This document shows positions 60,247 to 64,000 of a stretch of DNA of 64,000 nucleotides, one piece after another. The notes beneath the pieces are model-generated. The model was given only the letters and a program-made list of their open reading frames with translations, made no database searches and was not told the origin of the DNA. Origin of the DNA: an uncultured Chloracidobacterium sp. (lineage in GTDB: Bacteria; Acidobacteriota; Blastocatellia; Pyrinomonadales; Pyrinomonadaceae); the NCBI GenBank assembly GCA_936914845.1, contig CAKZGE010000003.1, forward strand, positions 372,001-436,000, in the 5' to 3' direction. Each line of letters begins with the position of its first letter. Within the stretch, counting starts at the first letter, position 1. The translations under genes were made by a program, and so were the position numbers.

Positions 60247-62526
60247 TTAATTGAGGCTGAAAGCGTCCATTGGTTTGACTACTACTTCACCCTCTGCCGC
60301 ATCGACGACAAAGCGCATGCCGCTTTTCCAGCTGTTGGTGATAGGCAGTTTTACCTGTTGGTCTATATGCCGCTTCAAAAAGCGGGCACCGTATGCCGGG
60401 CTGAAACCCTTTTCGGTCAAAAGATCGACGGCCGCGTCGGTCACATCGATAAATTTACCCTGCCGCTCCATGTTCTTTCGCAGCTTGTTCAGATAGATCC
60501 TAGCGATCTCGCGAACCTCGTCCATCGTCAGCGGCGAAAAGACCACGATCTCGTCGATACGGTTGCGAAATTCCGGCGAAAATCGTGTTTCGGCGGCCTT
60601 CATTACATCGCCATGGATGGCTTTGATGTCGCCGATGGATTTCATGCCGAAACCGAGCGGCTTTTCGTAGCGCTTGAAGTTGTCCGAACCCAGATTTGAG
60701 GTCATGATAACGATCGCGTCTGAAAGATAGACCTTTTTGCCGCGTCCGTCGGTCATCCAACCTTCGTCAAAAGCCTGCAGAAACAGATTCATCAGATAGG
60801 GCGAAGCTTTTTCGACCTCATCCAAGAGCAGCACCGTGTAGGGATTATCGCGAAGCTGTTCCGTCAAAATACCTCCGCGTTCGCTGCCGACAATGCCCCG
60901 CGGCATGCCTATCAGCTTTTCGATGCCGACGGTTCCGTCGCCGTATTCGCTCATATCGATGCGGATCATTTTGTCCTCATCGCCGAACATAAATTCCGCC
61001 ACAGCCTTTGCCAATTCCGTTTTTCCGACACCGGTCGGGCCAAGGAACAGCAAAACGCCGTCCGGAGCATAATGGTTCTCTTTCAGCGGGCCTTTGTTCA
61101 GCCGCAACCGTTCGGCGACCGCCCGAACCGCATCTTTTTGGCCGATAACCCGCCGGCCTAGCTCGGTTTCCATCACCGAAAAACGGTCGGCGGTGTCGCG
61201 ATAGATCATATCCTTAGGAATGCGTGATTCCTGTGAGATAACGTCGATCACGTGCTCCGGCAAAACGGTCAATCCGACCGGGTCATTGATCTCGACCTTG
61301 ACGGACGCCGTATCAAGCCATCCGATCGCTTTATCCGGCAAATGAAGATTTCGAATGTATTTTGGCGACATTTCCAGCGCCGTGTTGATCGCTTCGTCCG
61401 AAATGGTAACGGAATAGTTCTTTTCCAGACGGGGCCGCAGACCGAAAAGGATCTCTTTGGTCTGGGCAATGGTCGGTTCATCGACCTTTACCAACCGAAA
61501 ACGCCGGGAAAGAGCCGCATCCTCACCAATGAATTCCTTGTATTCGGTGATTGTGGTGGCGCCGATTATGCGCATCTCGCCGCGGGCAAGGCTGGATTTG
61601 AACATATTTGCCGCGTCCGAAGATGTGCCCATTGCTGCACCTGCGCCAATGATGGTATGGGCCTCGTCAATGAAAAGAATTATATTCGGCTTTTCTTTGA
61701 CCTCATCAATAATGCCTTTGATGCGCTCTTCGAACATGCCGCGCAGCATTGTCCCGGCAACCAAGCCGCCCATCTGAAGTTGAACGATGTGCGCGTCGCG
61801 AAGCCGAGCAGGAACCTTTTCCGGTTCAAGTTCGATCAATCGCGCCAACCCCTCGACCACGGCGGTCTTGCCAACGCCCGGTTCGCCAACCAGCATCGGC
61901 GAATTTGAACGTTCGCGGTGCGAAAGTATCTCGATCATTTGCCTGATCTCGCCTTCGCGGCCGATCGTCGGCGGGATCTTGTCTTCGCGGGCGAGTTTGT
62001 TCATGGAAACGCCGAAATGCCGCAAGAAAGAGGGCAATTCGTATTTTTGGCGCGAACGTTCTTCGTCCTTTTCGCGTTTGCGGATCCGTGTGCGTGCGGT
62101 CTGTGCTACCTCGTCGGCCGGTACGCCCAGATTTTGCAGCACATCGTTTAAAATGCTACGTTCATCGTTTGAAAGAACGTAGAAAATATCGCTTCCGTCA
62201 ATAACACGCCGGCCCTGTGACCGGGCGCGGTCCATTGCCCGCTTGAAAAGCTCGGTGGTTTCCGGCGCGATGCGATAACCTTTACCGCTATGCTGGCGGC
62301 CATTTGCCATTCGCTTTTCGATCAAAAGTTTGACCGAACGCGGGTCAACCGCAAGATCACGCATCGTAGAGGTAAAAAGATCGTCTTCTTCCTGGGCGAT
62401 GGCGTGTAAAATATGTTCGATCGCGACGTAATTCTGATCGCGCTTCCTTGATTCGTTCAAGGCGGTTTCGACGATCCGACGCCCGCTTTCGCTAAATTTA
62501 TCTTTATATGCGTCTATGTCTGCCAT
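60247..62526 (-). CDS. clpA: ATP-dependent Clp protease ATP-binding subunit ClpA
   Basis: A 759-residue Hsp100 unfoldase. An N-domain (about 1-140, FSESGRRIVETALNESRKRD) is followed by D1 with Walker A GEPGVGKTAVVEG and LFIDEAHTIIGAG, and D2 with GPTGVGKTELAKA and LLLDEVEKASPYLMN. The ClpP-binding loop appears as PLGFGMKS where ClpA has IGL. No ClpC middle domain is present. It works with ClpS and ClpP (clpP not in window) on N-degron substrates. GrpE lies 136 bases upstream on the same strand. Confidence 0.9.
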   Translation of the reverse strand: MADIDAYKDKFSESGRRIVETALNESRKRDQNYVAIEHILHAIAQEEDDLFTSTMRDLAVDPRSVKLLIEKRMANGRQHSGKGYRIAPETTELFKRAMDRARSQGRRVIDGSDIFYVLSNDERSILNDVLQNLGVPADEVAQTARTRIRKREKDEERSRQKYELPSFLRHFGVSMNKLAREDKIPPTIGREGEIRQMIEILSHRERSNSPMLVGEPGVGKTAVVEGLARLIELEPEKVPARLRDAHIVQLQMGGLVAGTMLRGMFEERIKGIIDEVKEKPNIILFIDEAHTIIGAGAAMGTSSDAANMFKSSLARGEMRIIGATTITEYKEFIGEDAALSRRFRLVKVDEPTIAQTKEILFGLRPRLEKNYSVTISDEAINTALEMSPKYIRNLHLPDKAIGWLDTASVKVEINDPVGLTVLPEHVIDVISQESRIPKDMIYRDTADRFSVMETELGRRVIGQKDAVRAVAERLRLNKGPLKENHYAPDGVLLFLGPTGVGKTELAKAVAEFMFGDEDKMIRIDMSEYGDGTVGIEKLIGMPRGIVGSERGGILTEQLRDNPYTVLLLDEVEKASPYLMNLFLQAFDEGWMTDGRGKKVYLSDAIVIMTSNLGSDNFKRYEKPLGFGMKSIGDIKAIHGDVMKAAETRFSPEFRNRIDEIVVFSPLTMDEVREIARIYLNKLRKNMERQGKFIDVTDAAVDLLTEKGFSPAYGARFLKRHIDQQVKLPITNSWKSGMRFVVDAAEGEVVVKPMDAFSLN

Positions 62527-62661
62527 AATTTTAAAAATGCTATACCGTCTATTTGATGCAGTGAGGACGCTCCGGGTGGTCGCCTGCTTTACATAATAGC
62601 ACTTGCCGGCGGGTGCCGGAAGCTTTTTCCTTGCATCAGCGTCACGATAATAACGCCTTCA

Positions 62662-63288
62662 TTACGCTTTGCCGACCTGGACCTTTGCCGCCCGCAGCAG
62701 ACGGTCGCCGAATTTATAGCCGCGCGAATATTCCTGCGTAACTTTTCCGTCATCTTCGGGCTTTACCGGTGCCAGATCGACCGCTTCGTGCAATTCGGGG
62801 TCAAACGCAACGCCTACCGCCGGCACGGCTTCGACACCGACGGCCAGCAAAGCCTGTTCGAACGAACGGGCCGTTCCTAAAACGCCGGTGCGCAGGTTCT
62901 CGACCGATGGATCGGTTTCGCTGGCCGCCACGGCCCGGTTCAGGTTATCCAAAACAGGCAGCAGCGTCGTCAAAAAGTTGAATTGGCTCTGCTGGGCACG
63001 GTCTTCGAGCGTTTTTTTCAACCGTTCACGCATTTCGGCGGTCTCTTTTTCAAGGCCCGCCTTTGCCTCTTCGAACTTTGCTTGGACACCGACCAGCTTT
63101 GCTTCGGCAGCCTCGCGGCGCTCGGTTTCGGCTTTCAGTTTCAATTCCAGCTCAAGCTCTTTCGGTGTCGGGCCGGCGGGCTTGGCCTCTTCGGCGGCTT
63201 CGGCGCGCACGCCATCTGCCGTAAACCGACGCTTATCGCTCGTCGGAATCGTTTCATCATCAAATTCAGGTGTTTGTTGGTCGTTCAT
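62662..63288 (-). CDS. grpE: Nucleotide exchange factor GrpE
   Basis: About 208 residues from the ATG at 63288 (MNDQQTPEFDDE). A long N-terminal coiled coil (Glu/Lys/Ala-rich, about 50-110) leads to the GrpE core: FNFLTTLLPVLDNLNRAV and FDPELHEAVD and the C-terminal GYKFGDRLLRAAKVQV. It stimulates ADP release from DnaK. No dnaK or dnaJ is in the window. I found no CIRCE element upstream. Confidence 0.93.
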   Translation of the reverse strand: MNDQQTPEFDDETIPTSDKRRFTADGVRAEAAEEAKPAGPTPKELELELKLKAETERREAAEAKLVGVQAKFEEAKAGLEKETAEMRERLKKTLEDRAQQSQFNFLTTLLPVLDNLNRAVAASETDPSVENLRTGVLGTARSFEQALLAVGVEAVPAVGVAFDPELHEAVDLAPVKPEDDGKVTQEYSRGYKFGDRLLRAAKVQVGKA

Positions 63289-63342
63289 CACTTTTCTCTT
63301 AAACATCAAATTCAATTCTAGCAACCTTGAACAATGTTTGCT

Positions 63343-63384
63343 AAGCCGGGTTTAGTTCCTTAGCATTAAGGCCACGCCCGGCTT
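63343..63384. repeat. Compound hairpin upstream of grpE
   Basis: AAGCCGGG (63343-63350) pairs with CCCGGCTT (63377-63384), enclosing a second CCTTA/TAAGG hairpin (63358-63371). There is no T-run after it. It may be a regulatory or cruciform structure; function unknown. Confidence 0.45.
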
Positions 63385-63471
63385 ACTCAAATTAGGATGC
63401 TTGTGTGCTTGTCGTACTGCTTGTCCGGCAGCGGCATTCTGCAAAAACTATTTAAGTTTAAACCATTTCAT

Positions 63472-63500
63472 TGACACAAACCTCTCTAGAGTTTAAAGTA
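63472..63500 (+). promoter_or_regulatory. Sigma70-type promoter of the last gene
   Basis: TTGACA (63472-63477) and TAAAGT (63495-63500), 17 bases apart, upstream of the secreted-protein gene at 63579 with an expected leader of about 70 bases. Confidence 0.7.
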
Positions 63501-63578
63501 GGTTGGACTTGCGAAGCACCAGACCTTATATTCTGTAGACTCGCTTAGTCACAATAAATTCGTGGAGGCTCCTATTAC

Positions 63579-64000
63579 ATGTCTAACTCTAAAAGAAAAA
63601 CCCCTTTTTTAATCGCACTGTTCTTTTCTACACTTCTCGGACATTTTTTTGTCCAATCAGTCAGTGCCTATTCTAATTCTATTACACAGACTGCAGTCGC
63701 AGTTAAAATAACATTGCCTGACGGCAACTGGATTCGAACACAGGTGATTGAAGACGGATTTCTTAAAGTCAAAAACGAGAAGACGAATGAGATCAATTAC
63801 TTGACATTTCATGTTTTGGATAAGACTGGTGGCAAAGTCGAGATTAAATTTCATGATGTTGAACAAGGTAAAGCTGTCAGAGAAATCGAAAATCTTCAAG
63901 CTTCATTTAATTCGCCGCAGGTCAGCACGTCTTTCGCTGGGTTAAAAATAGAAATTGTTGGGGTTGTTGAAACGGTGCCTCCTGATAATTCTGCAAAGGG
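63579..64000 (+). CDS. Secreted protein of unknown function, cut by the window end
   Basis: ATG at 63579 with GGAGG upstream. The first 140 residues are visible: a signal peptide (about 1-30, FLIALFFSTLLG), then a soluble, beta-strand-rich part (AVAVKITLPDGNWIR, FHVLDKTGGKVEIKFHDV). I recognise no family. Codon use here is more AT-rich than in most of the window, which may reflect a recently acquired or fast-evolving gene. The 3' end is outside the window. Confidence 0.7.
   Translation, partial: MSNSKRKTPFLIALFFSTLLGHFFVQSVSAYSNSITQTAVAVKITLPDGNWIRTQVIEDGFLKVKNEKTNEINYLTFHVLDKTGGKVEIKFHDVEQGKAVREIENLQASFNSPQVSTSFAGLKIEIVGVVETVPPDNSAK

Noticed and set aside
63343..63384. CIRCE heat-shock operator upstream of grpE
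   Set aside because: The hairpin arms AAGCCGGG/CCCGGCTT do not match TTAGCACTC-N9-GAGTGCTAA.

Overview
The window is a bacterial chromosome segment of about 50% GC, densely packed with genes and carrying no phage, IS element or CRISPR array that I can see. The gene mix suggests a Gram-negative Acidobacteriota, probably of the Blastocatellia/Pyrinomonadaceae type. That placement is an inference from gene content: a TonB receptor with a carboxypeptidase-like N-terminal domain, a large TPR-sigma54 regulator, an acidobacterial-style serine hydrolase, a bactofilin, LolA-like secreted proteins and an RNase E/G with a large insert. No rRNA or marker tree was available.

Layout. 1-9640 (+): a lipoprotein, a GH63-type glucosidase, a glucose-dehydrogenase-like MDR enzyme, ClpS, IleS, a small lipoprotein and a class I aminotransferase. 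9647-16617: a MreB paralog downstream of an FHA-GAF-adenylate cyclase, a cysteine-desulfurase-like protein that seems to lack the PLP lysine, and a TPR-AAA-Fis sigma54 activator. 16863-19782: an M50-CBS protease, then the c-di-AMP pair CdaA-CdaR. 19788-26773: a serine hydrolase, an O-antigen-ligase-like protein with an inserted PDZ-like segment, an esterase, TtcA, a bactofilin and MscL. 26774-27880 is a toxin-antitoxin hot spot: two decayed remnants followed by an intact ParDE-like pair. 27902-38717: acyl-CoA dehydrogenase, cytochrome bd (cydAB), an arginyl/leucyl-transferase homologue without its cysteine cluster, a YggX relative, a peroxiredoxin, a PflX-type radical SAM protein, small membrane proteins and a possible toxin-23-like protein. 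38874-41626: tRNA-Ser(UGA) and a TetR-fadD operon with a FadR-type operator. 41613-46749: polysaccharide export and nucleotide-sugar genes. 46830-50613: a zinc-ribbon protein, NikR and a TonB receptor. 50643-55373: LspA, Lgt, an RluD-type synthase and a GH20 hexosaminidase. 55374-64000: two small ORFs behind a good promoter, Rne/Rng, a palindromic repeat, a VapBC-like pair coupled to a LolA-like gene, ClpA, GrpE and the start of a secreted protein.

How the genes fit together. ClpS, ClpA and the Ate/Bpt-like transferase would form most of an N-degron pathway. Lgt and LspA process the lipoproteins, several of which are encoded here. CdaA/CdaR and the FHA-cyclase supply two nucleotide second messengers. 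Wza-like export, the CapD-like dehydratase, the UDP-sugar dehydrogenase, the epimerase and the O-antigen-ligase-like protein point to surface polysaccharide synthesis.

The observations I rate most worth checking are: the two small ORFs before rne/rng; the pseudo-cysteine desulfurase; the O-antigen ligase with a PDZ-like insert; the toxin-antitoxin graveyard; a two-copy MITE-like family placed just after stop codons; the exact FadR-type operator; and a marked excess of the palindrome GCGGCCGC (17 copies counted by eye).
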